Virus record (IMG/VR): IMGVR_UViG_3300031841_000996 | Span: 1 to 37,349 of that record | Origin: a virus | DNA length: 37,349 nucleotides | Reading direction: 5' to 3' (one strand) | In this document: piece after piece, positions 1 to 6,662 of the stretch | How the letters are laid out: every line of letters starts with the position of its first letter | Position numbering within the stretch: position 1 is the stretch's first letter | Notes under the pieces: generated by a model | What the model was told of the DNA's origin: nothing | The model's database searches: none | What the model saw: the letters and a program-made list of their open reading frames with translations, nothing else | Position numbers and translations under genes: made by a program

Positions 1-524
1 ACTATCAACCGAGCCAAGAGGCGCTCAAGCGTCAGCAGGCGGCGTTACACAAGTACGACGATGAGGTGAACCGGTTAGAGCGAAAATGGGGTGTCGACAG
101 ATTGCCGTGGCTTGTGCCGGTTGAATTGCGTGATCGGTTTTACGAACAGCTAGACAGGCTCAATGCGGCTATCGATAAGACTGAGGGCGTTGAGCATGAG
201 GTCGAGGTGACGCTCAGGGGTTGCGCCGCTATCGAGCGTGCGGCGATAGAGGGTGGTGCCGAGCCGCTGACCGGCGACTATATCGAGGGCAGGATGCCGG
301 ATGGCACGGTGCTGGCGATAACGGCCAATGGGTACGAGGCGAGCAAGGTCGCGCAGGAAAACCGCGAGATGAAGGTTTTTAGCGTTGACGAAGTGGGCGT
401 CGTTCTGGAAAAGTGGCTGAACGAAAACAAGGTAGCGGCTGAGGCGAAGAGTGTTTTCCCTGGCGCCGTGATCGAGAGCATAACGAAGAACCAGTTATTA
501 TTGGATGACGAGATACCGTTTTGA
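1..524 (+). CDS. Conserved phage protein with SSB-like C-terminal tip (5' truncated copy)
   Basis: The reading frame is open from base 3 and ends with TGA at 522-524. The start lies outside the window, but the copy at the right end (36944 onward) shows that the full protein should be about 191 residues. I do not recognise an enzymatic domain. Visible are a basic, Gln-rich N-terminal stretch, a conserved core containing WGVDRLPWLVPVELRDRFY, and a segment reading GRMPDGTVLAI. The C-terminus is DDEIPF, which resembles the acidic tip by which bacterial single-stranded DNA-binding proteins recruit partners. Its place after the primase-helicase (through the ends) suggests a role in replication or recombination. 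GTG at 66 would give a shorter protein but is internal to the family-like sequence, so I do not use it. Confidence 0.75.
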   Translation, partial: YQPSQEALKRQQAALHKYDDEVNRLERKWGVDRLPWLVPVELRDRFYEQLDRLNAAIDKTEGVEHEVEVTLRGCAAIERAAIEGGAEPLTGDYIEGRMPDGTVLAITANGYEASKVAQENREMKVFSVDEVGVVLEKWLNENKVAAEAKSVFPGAVIESITKNQLLLDDEIPF

Positions 525-742
525 TCGAATACGAGAATGAGCGCGACGACGTACTGAAAGACCGCGAGTATATGTTGCTCGGTAAGTCGACGTGGATTGA
601 TATACGCAATCTCACAGTAAACGTGCAACGCACCGAGGCGGGTGTTACAATCGATGTCTGGCCGCGCGAGTTGATGCGCGGCTATTCGCCGATAGCGACA
701 CTGTCGGTGCCTTGGAGCGAGGGAAGCGATGTCGAAGATTGA
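521..742 (+). CDS. Hypothetical phage protein, 73 residues
   Basis: The frame starts at TTG 521, overlapping the TGA of the previous gene (522-524), and stops at 740-742. There is no good ribosome binding site, so initiation may depend on coupling with the upstream gene. The first in-frame ATG is at 572 region and would remove the N-terminus. The centre reads WIDIRNLTVNVQRTEAGVTIDVWPR, a pattern seen in small phage proteins of unknown role. No membrane segment or Cys cluster is visible. Function unknown. Confidence 0.6.
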   Translation: MIEYENERDDVLKDREYMLLGKSTWIDIRNLTVNVQRTEAGVTIDVWPRELMRGYSPIATLSVPWSEGSDVED

Positions 743-896
743 ACAGGGCGATGGATCAATGGCGCGGCTGTTGTCGCAACAGCGTTGTCCGAGCTGTCAT
801 TCGCTTATGCTTATCAGAAGCGACGACGGGTACAAAAAGAAATACGATTGCATCGTATGTGGTTTGAAAGTTATTGATGTAAAGGAAACAGAATGA
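729..896 (+). CDS. Small zinc-ribbon protein, 55 residues
   Basis: ATG at 729 lies inside the end of the previous gene and the frame closes with TGA at 894-896. The product carries two Cys pairs, CPSC and CIVC, separated by about 20 residues with basic residues between them, the classic layout of a single zinc ribbon. It is too short for an enzyme and could bind nucleic acid or a partner protein. It overlaps the next gene by 4 bases (ATGA), which supports it as a real gene in a coupled run. Confidence 0.65.
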   Translation: MSKIEQGDGSMARLLSQQRCPSCHSLMLIRSDDGYKKKYDCIVCGLKVIDVKETE

Positions 897-1162
897 AGCG
901 TGCAGAGTGCCTCGATACGGCAAAGGAATATGTGACAAAGGATCGCGCCAACGATCACGGGAATATGGAAGATAATTTTGCGACCATTGCGACGTACTGG
1001 TCGACGCACTTAGGACACAAGGTCGAGCCGCACGACGTTGGGGTGATGATGGCTTTGCTCAAGCTGGCTCGTGTCAAAAGCAATCCATATCACGATGACA
1101 ATTACGTCGACGGTGCCGGTTATCTGGCGTGTGCGGCAGAGTGTGTGAACGTGGATGGCTGA
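893..1162 (+). CDS. DUF6378-type phage protein
   Basis: The 89-residue product has the motif series DHGNMEDNF, then MMALLKLAR, then DNYVDGAGYLACAAE. This is the signature of a widespread phage family (DUF6378) that, from memory, has no assigned activity. His, Asp and Glu residues are spaced in a helical protein in a way reminiscent of all-alpha nucleotide pyrophosphatases, but that is only a suggestion. Start ATG 893 overlaps the preceding TGA; AAAGGAAACAGA gives a ribosome binding site. The end overlaps the next gene by 8 bases. Confidence 0.8.
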   Translation: MKRAECLDTAKEYVTKDRANDHGNMEDNFATIATYWSTHLGHKVEPHDVGVMMALLKLARVKSNPYHDDNYVDGAGYLACAAECVNVDG

Positions 1163-1379
1163 GATCATAAAATTCGGCGAAAGGCATGTGGTGCATTTCT
1201 TCACCGAGCCTGTGACCTGTGACTGGTGTCAGGAAGAGACTAAGGGGTTCGTCTATGAGGGCATGCAGTCAATCGTGTGTAGCTTGTGTAAGCAACCGCT
1301 ACTGATTATCGAGGACAAGCCGACGCTGATTGTGACGTTGGAAGATGACGATTACGATGAGGATGACGATGTCTCATAA
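1155..1379 (+). CDS. Small Cys-pair protein with acidic tail
   Basis: This 74-residue protein has two CxxC pairs, CDWC and CSLC, about 20 residues apart, so it probably binds one zinc ion. It ends in a run of Asp and Glu. It is the second zinc-ribbon-like protein within 600 bases. Its last codons overlap the start of the terminase small subunit by 11 bases, so translation of the two is probably coupled. Specific function unknown. Confidence 0.65.
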   Translation: MAEIIKFGERHVVHFFTEPVTCDWCQEETKGFVYEGMQSIVCSLCKQPLLIIEDKPTLIVTLEDDDYDEDDDVS

Positions 1380-1902
1380 AATCACCGAAGAGGTTTGGGC
1401 AGAGTTTTTAGAGCGCGTCACATCAGGCCGGTCTGGGCAGTCAGTGTGCAAGGACAAGGACATGCCAGCTTGGGGGACAGCTTGGAACAAGATTTACAAC
1501 GACAAGGACTTTGAGCGCAAATATATGAACGCGCTATCGTCGCGCGGCATGATATACGCTGACCAGCTCGACGAGATAAACAGGCGTGTCCTTAACGGCG
1601 AGATAGACCCGCAAGCGGCTAGGCTTGTCGCTGACAACTACAAGTGGACGGCGGCTAGGCTACTGCCAAAGGTGTACGGCGATAAGCAACAGGTCGATGT
1701 GACGCATGAGGCTGGTGGGTCGTATCTCGATTTGCTACAGCAGGTCAATCAAGCGGCTCAGTTAAAGCACGCTGATGTCGTTGAGGCTAAAGCTATAGAA
1801 ATCAAACAAAACACACATGATAAAGTACGCGCGCGCGATGAAATTAACCAAAAATCGGTTAACAAAAAGATGCACAAAAAACAGGCAAAACAGGGCAAAT
1901 GA
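1369..1902 (+). CDS. terS: Terminase small subunit (Sf6 gp1-like)
   Basis: The protein recognises phage DNA and presents it to the large subunit for headful or site-specific packaging. The sequence carries the Sf6-type small-terminase pattern: an N-terminal helix-turn-helix with GRSGQSVCKDKDMPAWGT, then ADQLDEINRRVLNGEIDP and DNYKWTAARLLPKVYG. I chose ATG 1369 because GAGG lies 6 bases upstream; in-frame ATGs at 1345, 1357 and 1363 are nearer the upstream gene body. The C-terminus after about residue 130 is Lys- and Gln-rich and probably disordered. It is followed by a non-coding stretch and then the large subunit, the usual order. Confidence 0.88.
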   Translation: MSHKITEEVWAEFLERVTSGRSGQSVCKDKDMPAWGTAWNKIYNDKDFERKYMNALSSRGMIYADQLDEINRRVLNGEIDPQAARLVADNYKWTAARLLPKVYGDKQQVDVTHEAGGSYLDLLQQVNQAAQLKHADVVEAKAIEIKQNTHDKVRARDEINQKSVNKKMHKKQAKQGK

Positions 1903-2093
1903 CGCAAAAGTTATCCACAGGCTTTGTAAGTCATTGTTTTTGTTACATACCGAAAAAACATAATGGACATTATGCGACATTTTCTGGAATTACGCCCAAA
2001 AATAACCGAAATCTGGCTACCCCCCCGTCAGCTCACACGCGGGGGGCGGGAAGAAAAATATATACCCCTACCACCCCCCGTCGGAGTTGACGC
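1903..2093 (+). promoter_or_regulatory. Non-coding control region between terminase subunits
   Basis: These 190 bases hold a perfect DnaA-box match TTATCCACA (1911-1919), an inverted repeat CATAAT-ggac-ATTATG (1959-1974), the half-site TGCGACATTTT (1973-1983), and strongly skewed C and G tracts with possible hairpins just ahead of the large-terminase ribosome binding site (GGAG 2083-2086). A weak sigma70-like pair (TTGTTT 1934-1939, CATAAT 1959-1964, 19-base spacer) could be a late promoter. Packaging initiation sites are often near terminase genes, so a pac or cos signal here is possible. An open frame across it (1899-2090) lacks family features. Confidence 0.5.
2020..2080 (+). promoter_or_regulatory. 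Alternative C/G-tract hairpins before terL
   Basis: CGGGGGG at 2040-2046 is complementary both to CCCCCCG at 2021-2027 (12-base loop) and to CCCCCCG at 2074-2080 (27-base loop). Only one pairing can form at a time. The second ends 2 bases before the GGAG ribosome binding site of the large terminase gene, so choice of hairpin could change translation. This is a structural reading only. Confidence 0.4.
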
Positions 2094-3494
2094 ATGACTG
2101 ACACCCACGCCACCGTCGAAGCAATCGCCGCCCTACGCGCCGACCCCGCCCTATTCGTTGAGACGGTACTGCAAGCCACGCCGCAAAAATGGCAACGCAA
2201 AGCCCTAGACGCGATAGCCGAAAACGACCGCGTCGCCATAAAATCCGGCCACGGCGTCGGAAAAACCGCATTTGAGAGCTGGGTCGTGCTGTGGTGGCTG
2301 ATGACGCACTACCCCTGCAAAGTCGCCGTGACGGCCAACAGCGCGCACCAGCTATCCGACGTGCTGTGGACAGAGATAGACCGCTGGGCGCGCAATATGC
2401 CGTCGGCGTTCAAAGACCTGCTGGAGTTTAAGAGCGACAAAATATCGCTCAAAGGGGCAACCGACAGCTTCGCCGTGGCGCGTACATCGAGGCGCGAAAA
2501 CCCTGAGAGCTTGGCGGGCTTCCACAGCCCCCACATGCTGTTTGTGGTCGAAGAGGCGTCCGGCGTGCCTAACGTGATATTTGAGACGGCCAGCGGCGCG
2601 CTAAGTACCCCCGGCGCGAAAATCATCATGTGCGGGAACCCCACGCGATCCGACGGGTATTTTTACGACGCGTTCCATAATGACCGCGACAAGTGGCACT
2701 GCATCACTGTGTCTTGCGAAGAGGGCGAGTACGTCGACCCCAAATTTATCGACGAAATGGCGCAAAAATACGGCGCCGAAAGCAACGTGTTTAAGGTGCG
2801 CGTGCTGGGCGAGTTTCCGACGCAATCTGACGACGTGTTGTTGCCGTTGCACTTAATCGAGGACGCCGTGACACGCGACGTCGAGGCGGGGCCAACCACC
2901 CCCGTCGTCTGGGGCTTGGACGTGGCGCGGTTTGGCGGCGACCGGTCGGCACTGGCGAAGCGACAGGGCAACGTGCTGGTCGAGCCGATTAAGACGTGGC
3001 AGAACAAAGACCTGATGGAGCTGGCCGGTATCGTGCTATCGGAATACGACGCCGTGCCGTACAGCATGCGCCCGCAGGCGATATACATTGACGCAATCGG
3101 CTTGGGCGCCGGTCTGGCGGATCGCCTGCGCGAGCTGGACATGCCCGCCGTCGCTGTGTCGGTATCCGAGACTGCGTCGCTAAAGGATCGCTTTAACCGG
3201 CTACGCGATGAGCTGTTTTGGGGCGCCCGCGAGTGGTTTGAGGCGCGAGACTGCCACATACCGGACGACGGCACGTTAATGGCGGAATTGTCGGGCATAC
3301 GGTACAAATACCTGTCGACCGGCAAGCTGAAGGTCGAGAGCAAGGACGAGATGAAGCGTAGGGGCCAAAGGTCGCCCGACGTGGCCGACGCGTTTGTGCT
3401 GACCTTCGCGGGGCAGGGTGCGGTTGCTGGCGGCTACTCAAGGGGTTATAATCACAATCGCACACTGAAACCTAAGACGAATTGGGTGGTTTGA
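2094..3494 (+). CDS. terL: Terminase large subunit
   Basis: This is the ATP-driven packaging motor and headful nuclease acting at the portal. In 466 residues the ATPase has Walker A KSGHGVGKT at 50-58, Walker B MLFVVEEA at 148-155 and a coupling motif GNPTR at 181-185. The C-terminal RNase H-like nuclease shows GLDVARFGGDRSAL with Asp276 and Asp283, IDAIGLGAG with Asp333, and PDVADAF with Asp429 and Asp432. All key residues are present and the length is normal. ATG 2094 has GGAG 7 bases upstream. Its TGA overlaps the next ATG by one base. Confidence 0.96.
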   Translation: MTDTHATVEAIAALRADPALFVETVLQATPQKWQRKALDAIAENDRVAIKSGHGVGKTAFESWVVLWWLMTHYPCKVAVTANSAHQLSDVLWTEIDRWARNMPSAFKDLLEFKSDKISLKGATDSFAVARTSRRENPESLAGFHSPHMLFVVEEASGVPNVIFETASGALSTPGAKIIMCGNPTRSDGYFYDAFHNDRDKWHCITVSCEEGEYVDPKFIDEMAQKYGAESNVFKVRVLGEFPTQSDDVLLPLHLIEDAVTRDVEAGPTTPVVWGLDVARFGGDRSALAKRQGNVLVEPIKTWQNKDLMELAGIVLSEYDAVPYSMRPQAIYIDAIGLGAGLADRLRELDMPAVAVSVSETASLKDRFNRLRDELFWGAREWFEARDCHIPDDGTLMAELSGIRYKYLSTGKLKVESKDEMKRRGQRSPDVADAFVLTFAGQGAVAGGYSRGYNHNRTLKPKTNWVV

Positions 3495-5668
3495 TGAACG
3501 GCTTACTGTCCCCCGACGACATGATGATGCGAGGCGCACAAGGTACGCCGAATAACTCAGACGCCCTGATGCAGTCGCTGTACGGCTTGGGCGACTACGC
3601 CGACGCTGGCATGATTTTGCCGTTTGCCATTACTCCGCAGGGCGAGCGCGTTTTGTCGTTCCCTGCGCCTATTCAGTCGGTCGCGCGCACTGTGGCGCGC
3701 GGTATGGGCGGTATGCCCCTAGAAACCGACCCATATACCGGTATGCTGTCCGAAAACGTGCTTGCAGACGCCGCAGAGGCCGCTGGGCTGTTTACTGGCG
3801 CCGGACTACTGGCACCCAAGCCAGCGGGCGCTATCGGCATGTCTGGGGGCGGTGGCGGCGTAACGCGCACAATACCGCCGCGCCAAGTCGACGATCTGGG
3901 TTTTTATAGTCAGGCGTTAGAGGCGGCCGCGCGTTTACCGCAAGCTAAAGGCACCGGTCAGCAGATGGAAAAGATGCTTATAAACGCCGGTGTAAAGCCT
4001 GACGAAATAGCGTTTACACCCGGACTGCGCGGATTATTAGATCAGCCGCAGGTTACACGCGAAGAGCTGGTTGGTCTGTTGCAGGAGAAGCAGATTAGGC
4101 CGCAGGAAACGGTGCTTGAGGGTGGCGATATATTTGGCGAAAGTCAGCTTCGCTTTGGCGAACCAGAAATTATGGAGCCTGACTACGATTACGACATATC
4201 TGGACGCGTCGATGATCTAATGTATATGTTCGATCCAGACGATATAAAGTCAGCTTTGATAGGCGCTGGCTTTGATGAAGATTACGCGTCAAACTTAGCG
4301 TTTAGGGCGAATAATGAGAACTTTCCTAACGAAATGACGTCTTGGGCGGACAGGCTTTCACACACTGAACAAAAGGAAATTGAAAGCGCTTTTGCAGATC
4401 AAGCAAAGGCAGAGTATTATGAAGAGCCTAGATTTGTTTGGCGCGACCAAGACACTGATTATGAAATTAGAGGGAATGACAACTTTGGTTACGAGGTTTA
4501 TGGCCCTTCTGGCGCTCCGATACGCGGAGAGGCTTGGAGCTTGAACGAAGCTAGAGCCTTAGCAACTAATGCGGCCTATGATGCTGGCGATATAGGCGTT
4601 GGCAGAGCTGGCGAGGCTAGATTTGGCGAAGAGGGCTGGGTCGAAGAGGGTGGCACAAACTACCGCGAAAACCTTTTACAAATACCTGAATATGAAGGCA
4701 TGACAGGTTATTTCTATGAAAAAGGCCATTTTGACGAACCTAATATTGCGGTTCATTCTCGCACCAAAGATCGTAATACCGAAAGCGGTGTAAATGATGT
4801 TTTGTATGTTGAAGAGTTGCAGTCTGATTGGGGACAACAAGGCAGAAAATACGGATTTGATACCCCAAAAGACAGGGAAAAACTGGCTCAAATAAAAAAG
4901 CAGGTAGAGCCGATACAGCAAAAACTAAACAATGCTGTGGATGAGAGGGATGCTTTTTATAGAGACTTTATGAACAAAATCGCTAAAAAAGTTGGCGGTG
5001 TAAAAATAACAAATGACGAATTTGACAAAGATTATGCTATGGCCGGTTTGGCTATAAAAGCAAAAGACGGTTCAGAGCTTCTCAGCCGCAGAGAGGTAAA
5101 CGCTCTTATGAGAGGCACAGACCAAGTTGCGCTAACTGCTGATGGCAGAGAACTTCCGATTGACCCGTCAAATTTTGACGGCGTAGACATTGCCACAAAG
5201 ATGGGAGATCTTGACTTTAGAATAAGAAGCGCCAGAGATGAGCTTGACAATACTAGGGGTGAATTTAGGGCTGACATACCTATAGGCCCGCTTGTCGGAA
5301 ACTCAGAGAAATTTGCTGAGGCTGGCATCAAGCGTCTTTTGATACAGGCCGCAAACGAAGGCAAAAGATATGTGTCGTTTTCACCGGGTGATTTGCAGGC
5401 TGATCGGTGGAATAACCCCGGACTTGAAGTTTATTACGACGAGATCATCCCGAAAGTAGCCAAAAAAGTAGCCAAACGCTTCGACAAAGATGCCTTTATC
5501 GGCAACAAATACGTTGAAGAGCTGGGCGACCGCTTCACCATCGAAATCACGCCTAAAATGCGTGCGGCGATACAAGAGGGCGTGCCACTATTTGTTACTG
5601 GCGGTCAGGGCTTACTAGCCGCAGGCGAAGGCATGCGCCAACAGCCACAGCAAGGAATACTGTACTAA
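3494..5668 (+). CDS. Large polyvalent-type phage protein
   Basis: A 724-residue protein with ATG at 3494 touching the terminase stop (TGATG) and GGGTGG upstream; a TTG at 3482 is less likely. The N-terminal third is Gly/Ala-rich and low in order. The C-terminal third has the pattern known from phage polyvalent proteins: YRENLLQIPEYEG, LYVEELQSDWGQQGRKYGF, then KRLLIQAANEGKRYVSFSPG, YDEIIPKVAKKVAKRF and ITPKMRAAIQEGVPLF. That region is conserved in many phages next to different effector domains; its activity is unknown to me. From about 4140 to 5400 the DNA is visibly richer in A/T with AGA and AAA codons, suggesting an acquired module. It may be injected or virion-bound. Confidence 0.75.
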   Translation: MNGLLSPDDMMMRGAQGTPNNSDALMQSLYGLGDYADAGMILPFAITPQGERVLSFPAPIQSVARTVARGMGGMPLETDPYTGMLSENVLADAAEAAGLFTGAGLLAPKPAGAIGMSGGGGGVTRTIPPRQVDDLGFYSQALEAAARLPQAKGTGQQMEKMLINAGVKPDEIAFTPGLRGLLDQPQVTREELVGLLQEKQIRPQETVLEGGDIFGESQLRFGEPEIMEPDYDYDISGRVDDLMYMFDPDDIKSALIGAGFDEDYASNLAFRANNENFPNEMTSWADRLSHTEQKEIESAFADQAKAEYYEEPRFVWRDQDTDYEIRGNDNFGYEVYGPSGAPIRGEAWSLNEARALATNAAYDAGDIGVGRAGEARFGEEGWVEEGGTNYRENLLQIPEYEGMTGYFYEKGHFDEPNIAVHSRTKDRNTESGVNDVLYVEELQSDWGQQGRKYGFDTPKDREKLAQIKKQVEPIQQKLNNAVDERDAFYRDFMNKIAKKVGGVKITNDEFDKDYAMAGLAIKAKDGSELLSRREVNALMRGTDQVALTADGRELPIDPSNFDGVDIATKMGDLDFRIRSARDELDNTRGEFRADIPIGPLVGNSEKFAEAGIKRLLIQAANEGKRYVSFSPGDLQADRWNNPGLEVYYDEIIPKVAKKVAKRFDKDAFIGNKYVEELGDRFTIEITPKMRAAIQEGVPLFVTGGQGLLAAGEGMRQQPQQGILY

Positions 5669-5925
5669 TGCCCGCCCGCAAAAAGAAAAACGTAAGCCTG
5701 TCAGTCGGTCGCGGCGAGAAGCTGTCGGTTAAGCAGGGCGGTGGACTTACCGCGAAGGGTCGTGCAAAATACAACCGAGCCACCGGCTCAAAGTTAAAGG
5801 CGCCAGTGACCGGCAAAGTAAAGCCGGGCAGTAAGGACGCCAAGCGGCGCAAGAGCTTTTGCGCCAGATCGAGGAGCTGGACTAGCCCGCGCGGCAAGGC
5901 GGCTCGACGCAGATGGAAGTGTTGA
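5668..5925 (+). CDS. DUF6321-like basic protein
   Basis: An 85-residue, very Lys/Arg-rich protein. Characteristic strings are SLSVGRGEKLSVKQGGGLTA, KGRAKYNRATGSKLKAPVTG and AKRRKSFCARSRSW, which match a family (DUF6321) found, from memory, in many marine phages between terminase and portal. The charge suggests DNA binding or a virion role, but no function is established. ATG 5668 overlaps the TAA of the previous gene by one base. Confidence 0.8.
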   Translation: MPARKKKNVSLSVGRGEKLSVKQGGGLTAKGRAKYNRATGSKLKAPVTGKVKPGSKDAKRRKSFCARSRSWTSPRGKAARRRWKC

Positions 5926-5926
5926 T

Positions 5927-6097
5927 ATGGCGGCAGGACTACACTACTTTCGTAACGGCACAAAATATCGTGGCGCCGTGCATAAGCACAAGGACGGCAC
6001 AATTATGACCGGCGCGCGGATGACACCGAAAAGCAAAAAGGTGTTACACTTCAGTCAGCTATCTGACACGGCAAAAAAGAAAGCGAGAAAAAGGTAA
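5927..6097 (+). CDS. Small conserved basic phage protein, 56 residues
   Basis: ATG 5927 lies 1 base after the previous stop and the frame ends with TAA 6095-6097. The product starts MAAGLHYFRNGTKYRGAVHK and contains FSQLSDTAKKKAR near the end. Small proteins with GLHYF...G..H...DG and a basic C-terminus recur beside DUF6321-like genes in marine phages as I recall. No known activity. Confidence 0.65.
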   Translation: MAAGLHYFRNGTKYRGAVHKHKDGTIMTGARMTPKSKKVLHFSQLSDTAKKKARKR

Positions 6098-6147
6098 TGG
6101 CTTGCATGAAGAAAAAAGGCAAGGGCGGCAAGAAGTATGCCCGCTAA
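6097..6147 (+). CDS. Possible 16-residue basic micropeptide
   Basis: ATG 6097 shares a base with the TAA of the upstream gene and reads MACMKKKGKGGKKYAR to TAA 6145-6147. AAAAAGG just upstream is a fair ribosome binding site. It overlaps the following gene by 11 bases. It is extremely short; it may serve only to couple translation, or be chance. Confidence 0.3.
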   Translation: MACMKKKGKGGKKYAR

Positions 6148-6301
6148 AGGTTTATACGCAAACATCCACGCCAAGCGTAAGCGCATTGCCGCTGGCTCCG
6201 GCGAGAGAATGAGAAAGCCCGGCACGCGTGGCGCGCCGAGCGCCGCCGCGTTTAAGAAGGCGGCAAAAACTGCGAAGAAAAAGAAAAAGGCGAAAAAATG
6301 A
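6137..6301 (+). CDS. Small conserved Lys-rich phage protein, 54 residues
   Basis: ATG 6137 to TGA 6299-6301. The protein begins MPAKGLYANIHAKRKRIAAG, followed by GERMRKPGTRGAPSAAAFKK and a C-terminal poly-Lys tail. The GLYANIHAKRKRI..GSGE.MRKPG pattern is common among marine phages in my memory, always as an uncharacterised small protein. The preceding GGCGGCAAG gives a weak ribosome site. It overlaps the next gene by 4 bases (ATGA). Confidence 0.75.
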   Translation: MPAKGLYANIHAKRKRIAAGSGERMRKPGTRGAPSAAAFKKAAKTAKKKKKAKK

Positions 6302-6519
6302 TTGTATGTGACAACTGCCCATATCGTGGGCGTTGCGAAATTAAGCAACGCTGTATCCAAGGCAAAAACCCTGTCGCTGAGACTACACCAGCGCCTCGCC
6401 CGCCAAAGACTGTGGCGACAACCAGCGGTCACACCGAGACTGCGGCCAAGATAAACACGCCGGTTAAAGGCACGGGCAAGGGCGCGAAAAAGAAGACGCG
6501 CAAGGTGACAATGCAATGA
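6298..6519 (+). CDS. Small Cys-containing protein with basic tail
   Basis: A 73-residue protein starting MIVCDNCPYRGRCEIKQRC. Five Cys lie in the first 21 residues (C4, C7, C13, C19 among them), suggesting a small metal site. A Pro/Thr-rich linker and a Lys/Arg-rich end follow. Function unknown. It is embedded in the chain of overlapping small genes before the portal gene. Confidence 0.6.
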   Translation: MIVCDNCPYRGRCEIKQRCIQGKNPVAETTPAPRPPKTVATTSGHTETAAKINTPVKGTGKGAKKKTRKVTMQ

Positions 6520-6662
6520 TGGTGCGTCGCCCGACAGTGGGCCGCATACGCCGCGTCCAGCCCCCGCTAGAACAAACAAAGGAAGTGTGCGATAATGCCA
6601 CTGCAATAAAAGCAAAACCCGCGCCAAAACGCGTGGCTAAAGGTGCGAAGAAAAATGGCTAA
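6516..6662 (+). CDS. Small basic protein, 48 residues
   Basis: ATG 6516 overlaps the previous TGA (ATGA) and the frame runs to TAA 6660-6662, overlapping the portal start by 8 bases. The product is Arg-rich at the start (RRPTVGRIRR) and Lys/Ala-rich at the end. It is supported by its exact fit in the coupled series rather than by a family match. Confidence 0.5.
   Translation: MMVRRPTVGRIRRVQPPLEQTKEVCDNATAIKAKPAPKRVAKGAKKNG

Noticed and set aside
1899-2090. Open frame of 63 codons between terminase subunits
   Set aside because: It crosses the C/G tracts and the DnaA box, has no protein-like pattern and no good ribosome site; treated as non-coding control DNA.
2663-3343. Long minus-strand frame opposite terL
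   Set aside because: Shadow of a well-supported gene with intact motifs on the plus strand; its sequence is Ser/Arg-rich with no domain.
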